Source: Nostoc paludosum FACHB-159 (lineage in GTDB: Bacteria > Cyanobacteriota > Cyanobacteriia > Cyanobacteriales > Nostocaceae). From it: 64,000 bases of DNA. The stretch is taken from the NCBI RefSeq assembly GCF_014698835.1, contig NZ_JACJTU010000006.1, positions 62,001-126,000 of the forward strand, read 5' to 3'. Under the pieces are notes generated by a model. The model worked only from the letters and a program-made list of their open reading frames with translations, was not told the DNA's origin and made no database searches. Shown here piece by piece: positions 17,988 through 27,466 of this stretch. Position 1 is the stretch's first letter; every line of letters begins with the position of its first letter. Made by a program: the position numbers and the translations under genes.

Positions 17988-19550
17988 TCACGCCATCTTC
18001 CTTACAAAGTAGTCTGCAATGCGTTGATTAACTTCTTGGAATGGCTTACGTTTGGGATTTAATTCCCGTTTTGCTTTTAAGAAATCTAAAAAACTAGCGT
18101 GGTAGATGCTATAACAGGTTTCTCCTTCTAAATCCTGCGGCTTTAAATACTCAACCCACTCATCCAAAACTGATTGCACATTATCTTCATCTCGTTCAGC
18201 GATCGCTGCTATCATTTCACAGGTAATTGGTGTGCCAATCTCCACTAAAATAAACAGGATAAATACCTTTATATCCTGGAGTTTTTCATCCATGCCCATC
18301 CGTATCCAATGAACTTGATAATAGTCTTGTAGACCATCAGGTAATTGCTTTAAATTTAGATCGTTATATTTACCTTGAGCTATTCCTGGCAAAATATAGC
18401 GCAGGTACATGAAATTATTTTCACTTTTAGTTGCTACCTGCTCTACAAAATCTTTATCAGAAATATTGAGGTTTTGGATCCATTGTTTAATTGCGTCCTT
18501 ATAGTCTTTATCGGCATTCAAAAAGAACCAAATATACTCTTTAATATCTTCACGACTCAAATTAATATTACTTTTCCTTAAATCTAGCTCTTCTACCGGG
18601 ACATCTGGTGCAGAAAACCGTTTTTTATCTATAGTATATGGTCGTCTAGTTAGTATAAAATAGACTCGTTCAGGAAGTGATGGTGGTAAATCTAAAAGAT
18701 TTCCTCCTGATTTTTGTTCTACTTCATCCAAAGCATCAACCACAATTACAAGACACTCCCCTGCGGTAAACTTTTTACTAACCTGTTCTAGTAAATCTGC
18801 TAAATTAGCCTTTTCAGCACTCTGCAACTGGTAACGCTTAATTAATTGTTTGCGAATACTTTCAAGAAATAGCTCAGGTCGATTGCGATTATCGGAACGA
18901 ATATTAAAATAGCATGGTGATTTATTGTCCCAGACGTATTTAGCAGCAATGGTACTTTTTCCCATTCCCGCATCACCCACCACTGTAAAGTAACCATTGC
19001 GATGTTTCTCGGTAAATTGTTTAAATGTCTCAAAAACAAACTTACGTCCGCAAAATGAGCGAATTTTTTCTCTAATTAAGGATTTAAATTCCGCTGGATA
19101 TTCATCTAAATTCCATTCTGGGAAAGGTTCAAAATCTCTGGATTTAGTTGTTTTAGCAACTTTAATAAAAGTTTCTCCAAACTCCTCTAACTCCGATCGC
19201 AGTTCAATTCTCATCAATCGAATATCAAATTCTGAATCCTTACCCTGCAAAAACTTTTCTACTTCCTTGTAGAAACCCAGGGGATTATTAGAAGTATAAG
19301 CACTCCAAAAAGCATATTTAATCTCTTTTTCTCGAAAAAGATTCAAAATCACTTCCGGCTTACCCACACCATACTCAATTAATGAGTAAACATAAACACC
19401 ATCAACATCTTTCGGTGGTTGTACTGGGTCAAAATTGAATTGTTTTAAAGTTCTGACTACAGTTTCATTACGTTGAGCTTGATTAATAACCCAAGAAGCC
19501 CCAGGTTTAGCAATACTCTTAAGTGCATTAACTACAAGGTCAAGACTCAT
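17988..19550 (-). CDS. STAND/NACHT-type ATPase (probably the N-terminal half of a split NACHT-WD40 gene)
   Basis: 520 residues. An N-terminal domain of about 165 residues, not recognised, precedes a P-loop ATPase with Walker A VGDAGMGKST (191-200) and Walker B LVIVVDALDE (267-276), then the helical region of STAND proteins ending ...HASFLDFLKAKREL. STAND proteins oligomerise on sensing a signal and act in defence, cell death or signalling. The end, YFVRKMA-stop, is followed at once by the WD40 gene in another frame. Removing one base near 17994-17999 would join them as FVRK-WREMGELADKL, which reads naturally. Confidence 0.82.
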   Translation of the reverse strand: MSLDLVVNALKSIAKPGASWVINQAQRNETVVRTLKQFNFDPVQPPKDVDGVYVYSLIEYGVGKPEVILNLFREKEIKYAFWSAYTSNNPLGFYKEVEKFLQGKDSEFDIRLMRIELRSELEEFGETFIKVAKTTKSRDFEPFPEWNLDEYPAEFKSLIREKIRSFCGRKFVFETFKQFTEKHRNGYFTVVGDAGMGKSTIAAKYVWDNKSPCYFNIRSDNRNRPELFLESIRKQLIKRYQLQSAEKANLADLLEQVSKKFTAGECLVIVVDALDEVEQKSGGNLLDLPPSLPERVYFILTRRPYTIDKKRFSAPDVPVEELDLRKSNINLSREDIKEYIWFFLNADKDYKDAIKQWIQNLNISDKDFVEQVATKSENNFMYLRYILPGIAQGKYNDLNLKQLPDGLQDYYQVHWIRMGMDEKLQDIKVFILFILVEIGTPITCEMIAAIAERDEDNVQSVLDEWVEYLKPQDLEGETCYSIYHASFLDFLKAKRELNPKRKPFQEVNQRIADYFVRKMA

Positions 19551-20384
19551 CTTTACTAGTGATAGAGATAACTTTTACACCTGTGACTTATCCTAACCAC
19601 AGTTGACAAAAATTAGCCTATTGTAAAGCCATATTACAGCGATCGCTTCGGTAAGCTTCTCTACAAGACACTCTTGCTGGCTTGCTTAAGAGCAAGGATA
19701 TGCTAACCCTCTCTCTTCTCTCTTTCTCTGTGTTCTCTGCGTCCTCTGCAGTTTGATTCTTACACTCATTCGGCAAATCTAATCGCCCCCTCATACCTAA
19801 AATAACCTGAAACTTCGTGCGTAGGCGTAGCCCGTCGTAGACATCGCCTACGCTTTTCAACTTCTAAACTCAACATTTGACCTTCTGAGGCTCGACGTTG
19901 ACCTTCTGAGGCTCGACGTTGACCTTCTGAGGCTCGACGTTGACCTTCTGAGGCTCGACGTTGACCTTCTGAGGCTCGACGTTGATCTTCTGAGGCTCGA
20001 CGTTGACCTTCTGAAGCTCGACGTTGACCTTCTGAGGCTCGACGTTGATCTTCTGAGGCTCAACTGCGGCAATATTAATACCAATTTAATTAATGATGGC
20101 AACACATCCTTGGGTCAAGACGCGATTCATCGCGTCTCTACAAACGGTCTATTTGTCGGCGTTGCATTATTGCGGGATGATTTTGGAATTTGCATCGACC
20201 ATAATCCCCGCGTCCCCCTGTCTCCGTGTCCCCGTGTCAGCCTCAATCATCCCTTAATTTAGCAACGTCCTTTTTTCTAATAGGTTTAACTTTGCAACTA
20301 CATAGATGTTTGGATCTTTCAAGATCGCCATGTATGGTATAGAAATGTATAGAATCTTGAAAAGATATAAAATATAGTTCTTAA
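19551..20384. repeat. 834-bp gene-free stretch with hairpins and a minisatellite
   Basis: No gene seen. It holds a perfect 9-bp inverted repeat GCGTAGGCG/CGCCTACGC (19819-19853), the 21-bp tandem array (listed separately), an 8-bp perfect hairpin AGACGCGA-TTCA-TCGCGTCT (20118-20137), and a repeated CCCCGTGTC/CCGTGTCC tract near 20210-20240. The promoters of the NACHT gene and of the divergent hydrolase gene must lie at its two ends. Confidence 0.65.
19877..20065. repeat. 21-bp minisatellite, nine tandem units
   Basis: Nine head-to-tail copies of TTGACCTTCTGAGGCTCGAC plus G (21 bp). Units 1-5 and 8 are identical, 6 and 9 have C to T at position 6, 7 has G to A in GAGG, and the last ends in CAACT. 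Because 21 is divisible by three, a minus-strand frame reads a seven-residue SLRRSTS repeat, but it has no credible start or family and is not called as a gene. Confidence 0.9.
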
Positions 20385-21101
20385 ATGCAAACATTTTCAG
20401 CATCTTCCTCAATGCAGCTGTCTGTACCACCAAAACACTTTCAGCCAAAGAAGATTGTCGCACTGGGAGACAGCTTAATATATGGATTTGGCGACCCGGA
20501 AAAAGGCGGATGGATTGAGCAACTACGGCGATGGTGGATGTTGCCTGATAGTGCAGGTCACGTTCTTTATAATTTAGGTGTAAGGGGCGATCGCACGCAA
20601 CAGGTAGCCCAAAGGTTAGAAGTTGAGTTTCGCCATCGCGGCGAACTGCGAAATCGCGTTCCCGACTTGATTATTTTATCAGTAGGCGTGAACGACTCAG
20701 CTCGTTTGGCGCGTCACGATGGGCGAAGTTACACAGATTTTACCGTATTTGAAAAGGAAATCGCTTCTTTGCTAGATTTGGCACAACAACTCTGTCCTGT
20801 GTTATTTGTGGGCATGGTGCCAGTAGATGAAGCGAAGATGCCATTTTTAGATTGCTTTTACTATAATCATGCCGATCAGTACCGTTACAAAGAAGCAACG
20901 CGCATTGCTTGTCAGAAACGGCAAATTCCCTATTTAGATATTTTTGATATATGGATGGAACGCGGTGAAATTTGGCGGCTCAAACGCTTGAGTCATGACG
21001 GACTTCATCCCAATACACTAGGTTATCAAGCTTTGTTAGAAGATGTCATAAATTGGGATGCGATTACAAAATACCATTCTCTAGATTTAATTACTACCTG
21101 A
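20385..21101 (+). CDS. SGNH/GDSL-family hydrolase
   Basis: 238 residues of the SGNH esterase/lipase superfamily. Block I is ALGDSLIYGFG (nucleophile Ser), block II the Gly of NLGVRGDRT, block III SVGVNDSAR (Asn) and block V HDGLHPN (catalytic Asp and His). No signal peptide is seen, so it is probably cytoplasmic. The substrate could be a lipid, thioester or acetylated sugar. ATG 20385 is used; ATG 20412 is also possible, because the conserved part starts only at residue 22. Confidence 0.88.
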   Translation: MQTFSASSSMQLSVPPKHFQPKKIVALGDSLIYGFGDPEKGGWIEQLRRWWMLPDSAGHVLYNLGVRGDRTQQVAQRLEVEFRHRGELRNRVPDLIILSVGVNDSARLARHDGRSYTDFTVFEKEIASLLDLAQQLCPVLFVGMVPVDEAKMPFLDCFYYNHADQYRYKEATRIACQKRQIPYLDIFDIWMERGEIWRLKRLSHDGLHPNTLGYQALLEDVINWDAITKYHSLDLITT

Positions 21102-21109
21102 AACCATGC

Positions 21110-21172
21110 CAATTTTAGATTTTGGATTTTAGATTCAATCCAAAATCTAAAATCTAAAATCTAAAATTATTC
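21110..21172. repeat. AT-rich inverted repeat (AAATCTAAAATC family)
   Basis: Left-arm copies of TTTTAGATTTTGGA are followed by their complements TCCAAAATCTAAAATC, giving a long imperfect hairpin between two co-directional genes. The same family recurs near 33110, 34150, 37725 and 45010. Confidence 0.75.
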
Positions 21173-21174
21173 CT

Positions 21175-21609
21175 ATGACACCAACTTTATTTGGCCGTTG
21201 GCAAACTCGATTATTATTACTTGCAACTGTAGGCGTACTCGTATCTTTACCCTTTGCAATGGGTTTAATTGGTTCGGGTGCTAACTCAGTTTATTTTTGG
21301 ATACTTGGTTATGTCGCCGTCTTTGGCTTGGGTTGGGATGTGCTTTATAACTATCTCCAAAAATTCCGCTGGGACAGAGATTGGCCAGCAGTTTATCAAC
21401 TTTTAGCTGGTATTTGGGAATTATTCTTTGTGTTCTGTGGAGTTAAACTGTTTGGGTTTTTACCAATACCTTTGCCAAAGGAAGAACTGTCACTAACAGA
21501 TTTTTTATTACACTATACCATCGTCTGGCTAGCGGTTTTTATTAGCTCCCAAAGCATAATGCGAATTATATTTCTCCGTTGGCGTTTCCGTGGTGGAGAG
21601 TGGTTGTAA
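21175..21609 (+). CDS. Small multi-spanning membrane protein of unknown function
   Basis: 144 residues with about four hydrophobic segments (about 13-30, 39-57, 76-96, 112-132) and Trp/Arg-rich loops such as KFRWDRDWPAVYQ and LRWRFRGGEWL at the C-terminus. I do not recognise a family. It follows the SGNH hydrolase gene at 73 bp in the same direction and may share its transcript. Confidence 0.7.
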   Translation: MTPTLFGRWQTRLLLLATVGVLVSLPFAMGLIGSGANSVYFWILGYVAVFGLGWDVLYNYLQKFRWDRDWPAVYQLLAGIWELFFVFCGVKLFGFLPIPLPKEELSLTDFLLHYTIVWLAVFISSQSIMRIIFLRWRFRGGEWL

Positions 21610-21709
21610 TTTTTAATTGTTAATAGTTACATTTTATCTACATTTCTAAATACTTGTGTCTCTAGCCGTGTTTTAGAGCAATTTTTAACACAATAGAATA
21701 CAGATAATC

Positions 21710-21737
21710 GTAGGGGTGCACAGCTGTGCGCCCCTAC
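21710..21737 (+). terminator. GC-rich hairpin after the membrane-protein gene
   Basis: GTAGGGGTGCACA pairs with TGTGCGCCCCTAC (one G-T pair) around a 2-nt centre. It lies 100 bp past the stop and has only a short T run (TTT). It may act as a terminator or be a dispersed palindrome. Confidence 0.5.
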
Positions 21738-21837
21738 TTTGTATTCAATTTGGCACTTATAGACATTACTGTGCTAAAAAATATATCTGTATTATTATCT
21801 ACCTTACTCAGATTTAATTTCTGCTTAATAAAGTACA

Positions 21838-23127
21838 ATGTCAAATTTCGATCTGGTTATTCAGCTATTTCTGCAACTAACAGTAATTTTAGTCACTTGT
21901 CGCATAATTACAATTTTAGGACGCCGCTATCTTGGTCAAACTGATGTTGTTTGCGAAATGATTGCAGGTGTCATGCTAGGCCCATCACTTCTAGGTTTGA
22001 TTGCACCAAATTTTCAGCAATGGTTATTTCCTAAGTTGCCGATTATCACTGCTTTAGGAGACAAAATACCCAATCCATCGATGTCGATTTTATATGCCAT
22101 CAGCCAAATTGGGTTAGCAATTTATATGTTTTTGATTGGTTTAGAGTTCAATACCAAACTCTTGAAACACCATATCAAAAGTGCTGGTTTATTATCTGCT
22201 GCCGGAATTATTACCCCTTTTATTTTAGGAGCGATCGCTTCTGTTTTTTTATACCAAAATGGCAATTTCTTTCAACCAAAAGTACTGCCTTGGTCAGCGG
22301 CTTTATATCTAGGTGCGTCGATGACAATCACCGCTTTTCCAATGTTAGCTCGTATTCTTTACGAACGCGGACTTGCCCAAACTCGCTTCGGGACTTTGGC
22401 TTTAGGCGCAGCATCGGTAGATGATGGAGTTGCTTGGTGTTTATTGGCGATCGTCCTTGCCAGCGTGAAAAATTCCATCAACATCGCTATATTAGCAATT
22501 GGTGGTGGCATTTGTTATGTTTTATTTGCAATTTTTATCGGGCAACGTCTACTTAAAGCCTTCACAAACATGACAAAACGTGATGGAGGTGTGAGTAGAC
22601 AAACTTTGACTTTATTCTTGATAGTTTTGATGTTTTGTGCATGGTTTACTGATATCACAGGTATCTATGCAATATTTGGCGCATTTGTGTTAGGAGCCGT
22701 AACACCACGCGGGGAATTTGCTCAACAAATTCGTCAATATACAGAGTTTTTTACCACTTCTTTTTTGCTGCCGATATTTTTTGTCTTTTCTGGATTAAAT
22801 ACACAAATCGGACTAGTAAACACGCCTGCATTATGGGGAATTACCCTCTTAATTTTAGCGATCGCAATTATCGGTAAAGGCATTGCTTGTATGTTGGCAG
22901 CAAAATTAGCAGGAGAAAATTGGCGGGAATCAGCAACTATCGGCGCGCTGATGAATGCTCGCGGTTTAATGGAGTTAATCATTCTCAATATTGGTCTTGA
23001 GCAAGGTATAATTACCCCCACTTTATTCACTATTATGGTTATTATGGCTGTAGTTACTACACTCATGGCATCACCCTTGGTTGCCTTTTTATTGCACGGT
23101 ACAAGCTATGAAAAATTTACCGTTTAA
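21838..23127 (+). CDS. CPA2-family cation:proton antiporter
   Basis: 429 residues, about 12 membrane segments. CPA2 (KefB/NapA-like) signatures are clear: MIAGVMLGPSLLGL early on, YMFLIGLEFN, the functional core GAASVDDGVAW with paired Asp residues, and ALMNARGLMELIILNIGLE. It exchanges Na+ or K+ for H+ across the plasma or thylakoid membrane. It has no cytoplasmic regulatory domain, unlike the next gene. Start ATG 21838. Confidence 0.92.
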   Translation: MSNFDLVIQLFLQLTVILVTCRIITILGRRYLGQTDVVCEMIAGVMLGPSLLGLIAPNFQQWLFPKLPIITALGDKIPNPSMSILYAISQIGLAIYMFLIGLEFNTKLLKHHIKSAGLLSAAGIITPFILGAIASVFLYQNGNFFQPKVLPWSAALYLGASMTITAFPMLARILYERGLAQTRFGTLALGAASVDDGVAWCLLAIVLASVKNSINIAILAIGGGICYVLFAIFIGQRLLKAFTNMTKRDGGVSRQTLTLFLIVLMFCAWFTDITGIYAIFGAFVLGAVTPRGEFAQQIRQYTEFFTTSFLLPIFFVFSGLNTQIGLVNTPALWGITLLILAIAIIGKGIACMLAAKLAGENWRESATIGALMNARGLMELIILNIGLEQGIITPTLFTIMVIMAVVTTLMASPLVAFLLHGTSYEKFTV

Positions 23128-23549
23128 GCACATCTCTATAGACAACTAAGAATTAATTCCTGATAGTAACTGTAGCAAAGCACTGAGTGTTGACTGAGAA
23201 GTTAGCAGTAGAGACGCGATTAAACCTTGTCTGTACAAGAGTTTGGAGTTATTATCCTTGTTCTCTTCTAACCCTCAGTACCTCATTTTCCCGAATCTTA
23301 AACTAACAGCAACTGACATCACAAATCAGTAGACATTAACCTTGAGTGTATTTTAAAAATTTGACCTATAGTTCGTAATTCATAATTAAAGTTAGAAGCT
23401 TATAAATTGATTTATGCAGGTGTTAATCCCTGAATTTGGAATTTGGAATTTCTAGTTTGTGTAGTCTATCGGTAAGAGCAGGGGTTGACATTTTCTAGTG
23501 TTTTAAACAATTATCTTAGGGAAACCAGATAGTTACTTTTGAGGAAACC
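23128..23549. repeat. Gap between the two antiporter genes with a dispersed repeat
   Basis: No gene seen. At about 23210-23240 is GAGACGCGATTAAACCTTGT followed by CTGTACAAGAG, a repeat also found near 14902 and, in part, 27345 and 47685. Its core CTTGTCTGTACAAG is nearly palindromic. The rest is AT-rich and should include the promoter of the antiporter at 23550. Confidence 0.6.
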
Positions 23550-25766
23550 ATGCACACAGTTATTCTCGTTCTGGTTGAGGTACTGATTGTTATTGGACTT
23601 TCACGACTAGTAGGGCTAGGATTTCGTTCGATAAAGCAACCGCTGGTAATTGGTGAAATTGTCGCTGGGATTATGCTTGGGCCATCTTTATTTGGTTTAC
23701 TAGCTCCCCACGTAGCAGTTACCTTATTTCCACCAGAAACTATTCCTTTCCTAAATGTTTTGTCTCAGGTGGGACTAATATTTTTCATGTTTCTGATTGG
23801 GTTAGAACTAAATCCAAAATACCTCAGCGGTCAGCTAGAAGTGGCAGTTTTGACTTCTCATGTCAGTATTTTGGTACCTTTTTCCTTAGGAACATTACTA
23901 GCAGTGGTGCTTTATCCCCTGGTTTCTAACGCTAGTGTATCGTTTACCGCCTTCGCTTTATTTTTGGGCGCGGCGATGTCGATTACTGCCTTTCCAGTGT
24001 TGGCACGAATCATTACTGAGAATAATTTACAAGGAACCCGCTTAGGAACATTAGCCTTAACTTGTGCAGCGGTGGATGATGTCACAGCTTGGTGTTTATT
24101 AGCAGTAGCAATAGCTGTAGCCCGCACTGGCGATTTTGCTGGTGCAATACCCACAATTATTGAGAGCATAGTCTACATCGGCTTCATGTTGACCGTAGGA
24201 CGTTGGTTCCTCCAAGGTCTTGCCAAACATTACCAGCGTGCGGGACGCCTCAGCCAATTGCTTTTAGCTGGGATTTATATGGGAGTGGTTGCATCCGCAT
24301 TAATCACCGAATTAATAGGCATTCACTTAATTTTTGGGGCATTCTTACTAGGAGCAGCAATGCCCAAAAATGAAGATTTAGTGCGGGAATTGGCAGTAAA
24401 AACCGAAGATTTTGTCCTGATATTCTTGCTGCCAATATTTTTTGCCTACAGTGGTTTGCGGACGCAGATTGGTTTGCTGAATCGTCCAGAATTATGGCTA
24501 TTGTGTGCATTGGTTTTGGCAGTAGCGATCGCAGGTAAATATTTTGGCACTTATATCGCAGCTCGTGTTAGTGGCATTAATAAACGCGAAGCCTCGGCAC
24601 TCGGTTGGTTAATGAATACTCGCGGTTTAACTGAGTTGATAGTGCTAAATATCGGTCTGGAGTTAGGAGTGATTTCTCCTTTAGTATTTACCATGCTGGT
24701 AATTATGGCACTGGTAACTACATTTATGACCTCGCCACTGTTGGAATGGACGTATCCGAAAAAACTAATCAGATTAGATGTTGTAGAAACGGAATCAGAA
24801 GCAGAAGGTGAAATAGATTTAGATAGAGAAGATACTACTGCTCAACAAAAAACTTACACTCATCCCTACCGGATTTTAGTACCAGTGGCTAATCCGAATT
24901 CCCAAAAAGGTTTAGTACAGTTAGCAGTAGCCATTGCTCTCAACTATCGACAACCAGCTGTTGTGCATCCCCTCAGCTTGATTGAATTTGAAGAAGACTA
25001 TGCCTTTGAAAGTACTCCAGTTGAAGCAGACCGATTAATCGCTCAGCGCCGCCAGCAGTTAGAAGAATTAATTAATACTCTCGAACCTCCAGAAACACGC
25101 TCTTACGTGCATCCCATCGTCCGTACATCCAGCAATGTTGCACGGGAAACAGCCCAAATTGCTGCGCTAGACGAAGTTGATTTAATTCTCGTAGGATGGC
25201 ATCGCCCAGCCTTTAGTAGCAACCGCTTAGGGGGAAGAGTCGGTCAAATTCTCACCACTGCACCAGTGGATGTAGCAGTATTTGTAGACCGGGGAAGCGA
25301 GCGATTAGAAAGTTTGTTAGTGCCTTATTCTGCAAACATCCATGATGATTTAGCATTAATACTTGCTTTAAGGCTGCTAATCAACCATGAAACTTGTATG
25401 TTGCAGGTTTTACACGTTTTACCAGAAAATCGCCTCAAGGATGAATTGAGTTACGAACTTGACACGATGATGGAGCAATTACCAACTAGTGTACGCGATC
25501 GCATAGAAATCAAAGTTGTCCAAGCTTCAGATCCCATTCAAGCCGTAGTCGAAGCCTCGAAAAATGTAGATCTGACAATCGCTGGTACCAGTCGCACTTG
25601 GGGTATTGAGCGTCAAACCCTGGGAAGATATACAGACCAATTAGCCATCCAATGTCGTTCTTCCCTGCTGATTACCCGTCGCTACAGTCAAGTCACTGCT
25701 CATCTGGCTTCCGTGCTTCCTGAAGTTAGTACTCAAGAGCCAACAACTCAGGAATTGAAATTATGA
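23550..25766 (+). CDS. CPA2-family cation:proton antiporter with C-terminal universal-stress-like domains
   Basis: 738 residues. The first 395 form the 12-helix antiporter (MLGPSLFGL, FMFLIGLELN, CAAVDDVTAW, MNTRGLTELIVLNIGLE). A charged linker (EAEGEIDLDRED) is followed by about 300 cytoplasmic residues resembling two UspA-type domains (starting YRILVPVAN and LESLLVPYS, ending with ALRRYS-like LLITRRYS). Such domains often bind nucleotides and gate transport. It is similar in sequence to the antiporter upstream. The stop overlaps the next start (ATGA), so the two are translationally coupled. Confidence 0.93.
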   Translation: MHTVILVLVEVLIVIGLSRLVGLGFRSIKQPLVIGEIVAGIMLGPSLFGLLAPHVAVTLFPPETIPFLNVLSQVGLIFFMFLIGLELNPKYLSGQLEVAVLTSHVSILVPFSLGTLLAVVLYPLVSNASVSFTAFALFLGAAMSITAFPVLARIITENNLQGTRLGTLALTCAAVDDVTAWCLLAVAIAVARTGDFAGAIPTIIESIVYIGFMLTVGRWFLQGLAKHYQRAGRLSQLLLAGIYMGVVASALITELIGIHLIFGAFLLGAAMPKNEDLVRELAVKTEDFVLIFLLPIFFAYSGLRTQIGLLNRPELWLLCALVLAVAIAGKYFGTYIAARVSGINKREASALGWLMNTRGLTELIVLNIGLELGVISPLVFTMLVIMALVTTFMTSPLLEWTYPKKLIRLDVVETESEAEGEIDLDREDTTAQQKTYTHPYRILVPVANPNSQKGLVQLAVAIALNYRQPAVVHPLSLIEFEEDYAFESTPVEADRLIAQRRQQLEELINTLEPPETRSYVHPIVRTSSNVARETAQIAALDEVDLILVGWHRPAFSSNRLGGRVGQILTTAPVDVAVFVDRGSERLESLLVPYSANIHDDLALILALRLLINHETCMLQVLHVLPENRLKDELSYELDTMMEQLPTSVRDRIEIKVVQASDPIQAVVEASKNVDLTIAGTSRTWGIERQTLGRYTDQLAIQCRSSLLITRRYSQVTAHLASVLPEVSTQEPTTQELKL

Positions 25767-26272
25767 ATCATTTCAACTTGAAATCCTTAGCTTTTTATGG
25801 AGTAGCCATCAGTTCAGTGCTACTGCTGTTTAAAACCGTAACCGCTTATGGAGAAAACAATCTTAAAGCTCCTCCTTTAGTTAGCGATCGCTATCGTCTA
25901 ACACTAGCTGAAAATTTGCCCAACTGTGAAAAATCAGACACTCTGACATTAAACATTGAGCAGTCAGGTATTTACTTAAATGGCTCTGTATTACCAACAA
26001 ACGCCAACGCCGATATTGACGAAAAGCATTCTCTCATAGGCATATTGAAAAATCAACAGTTAAATTTATCCGGGAAAGTTAACACATCAATCCTTTGCAA
26101 TATCCCTCAGTCCCAGAAAGATGCTTTCAACTCAGTCACAATTCAAATGCAACTAGTCAACACAGGTGTTATACCAGGGCAATTAACCCTCAATGGCATT
26201 CCACAAACTCTAAAATTTACTGCTGTGCCAGAAAAAGTTCAGGAAAAATCTCAGAAGTCGAACAGCCATTAA
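25763..26272 (+). CDS. Secreted protein coupled to the antiporter gene
   Basis: 169 residues. A hydrophobic N-terminal segment (LAFYGVAISSVLLLFKTVTAYG) looks like a signal peptide or single anchor; the rest is a small beta-rich domain with two Cys (LPNCEKSD, SILCNIPQ) and the repeated idea of an added fold, LNIEQSGIYLNGSVLP. The family was not recognised. It overlaps the antiporter stop by four bases, so a role in or near that transporter is likely but inferred. Confidence 0.75.
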   Translation: MNHFNLKSLAFYGVAISSVLLLFKTVTAYGENNLKAPPLVSDRYRLTLAENLPNCEKSDTLTLNIEQSGIYLNGSVLPTNANADIDEKHSLIGILKNQQLNLSGKVNTSILCNIPQSQKDAFNSVTIQMQLVNTGVIPGQLTLNGIPQTLKFTAVPEKVQEKSQKSNSH

Positions 26273-26497
26273 AAGGGCATAGGGGATGGTGAGTGTGGGA
26301 AGCTTTTTTCTAATCTCCCCATCTCCCGACTCACTTTTTCATACGTTTAGCCTACGCACCCGATCGCACTTACTTAAAACACAAGTAAGTGTATATATTT
26401 ATAGTGACAAGTGAGGAATAAAAAGTTAAAAGTATAATTTAATTCTTAGCTTATACTAGAAATTCCTCAGAACTCAATATTGAAGGCATAATTAAGA

Positions 26498-27346
26498 ATG
26501 TCTCAGAGATTAAAGACATGGTATTGCCACTGGAGCAAAAAGCTACTTAGCTTGAGTGTATTTGGTTTTTATGCAGCGATCGCCCTTGAAGCTTCCAGCA
26601 TTGCTGTTACACCAGTGGCAAAATTAGATAATTGGCGCTTTTCTCCGAAAACACAGCAACTCGAAATCACTGTCTCAACAGCCACGACCCCTCATTATTT
26701 CTACCTTGCCCAACCACCTCGCTTGGTTGTAGATTTACCGAATACTAAGTTAGGTTCTGTTACCACCCAACAAAGTTACTCTGGTGTCATCAAAAGTATT
26801 CGTGTTTCTCAGCTCAATGAAAATGCTACACGCATTGTTCTAGATTTAGCGCCCGGAACTGTTTTAAATCCCAACCAGGTAAAACTGCAACCAGTTTCTC
26901 GAAAAAACCCCACTCGCTGGGTATTACGTCCTGTTATTTCTGGTAAAACTACTGCGGTAAAACCAGCAAACTTAGCACCTTCAGCCAAAAAACCACCTCA
27001 AAAGCCGCCCGTAAATACTACTAACTTCCAACTACCTAATAACCTACCCGTACTTACTCCTAACTCACAACCGCCCTTACTGACAATTGAACCTGTATCG
27101 CGTCAACTGCCCTCAACAACTACCACTAACTCAAGTCAACCCTTTGTAACTGTACCTCCCTTAACCCCCAATGCACCGACTCAACAGCCCAGTTTTATTC
27201 TTCCCCCTCCTTCTTTCCCAAATCAACCCAGTACATTGAATAGCGTTCCTACTTTCGGTGTGTCTGAATTTCCAGTACCAACAGCCCCCAACGTCCCTAA
27301 CCCTCAAGTTATTGAGTTTGGCCAACCTCTTCCTAAAAGTAGGTAG
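26498..27346 (+). CDS. AMIN-domain secreted protein with Pro-rich tail
   Basis: 282 residues. A signal peptide (LLSLSVFGFYAAIALEASS) is followed by an AMIN domain (about 34-133; WRFSPKTQQLEITVS, PPRLVVDLPNTKLG, ATRIVLDLAPGT) and a disordered tail rich in Pro, Asn, Thr and Gln (about 145-282). AMIN domains target periplasmic proteins to peptidoglycan or septa. No amidase catalytic domain follows, so this is an envelope-binding protein and not an AmiC enzyme. Confidence 0.85.
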   Translation: MSQRLKTWYCHWSKKLLSLSVFGFYAAIALEASSIAVTPVAKLDNWRFSPKTQQLEITVSTATTPHYFYLAQPPRLVVDLPNTKLGSVTTQQSYSGVIKSIRVSQLNENATRIVLDLAPGTVLNPNQVKLQPVSRKNPTRWVLRPVISGKTTAVKPANLAPSAKKPPQKPPVNTTNFQLPNNLPVLTPNSQPPLLTIEPVSRQLPSTTTTNSSQPFVTVPPLTPNAPTQQPSFILPPPSFPNQPSTLNSVPTFGVSEFPVPTAPNVPNPQVIEFGQPLPKSR

Positions 27347-27466
27347 AGACGCGATTATACTCTTACGAGAAGCCGCTCTTCGAGCGTCTACGCGTCTGTA
27401 GGGAGTGGGGAGTAGAGGAGCAAAGGAAGCAAGGGAGACAAATGCCCCATGCCCCATACCCAAATC

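Noticed and set aside
19877..20065. Possible CRISPR array
   Set aside because: The units follow each other directly, without spacers, and no cas gene is in the window.
19857..20105. Minus-strand open frame of 82 codons with SLRRSTS heptads
   Set aside because: It is created by the 21-bp minisatellite, which has no stop in that frame; no start context, family or conserved flank.
23205..23245. Attachment site or insertion-sequence end
   Set aside because: The GACGCGATTAAACCTTGT repeat recurs in several gaps but has no transposase or target duplication near it; taken as a dispersed repeat.
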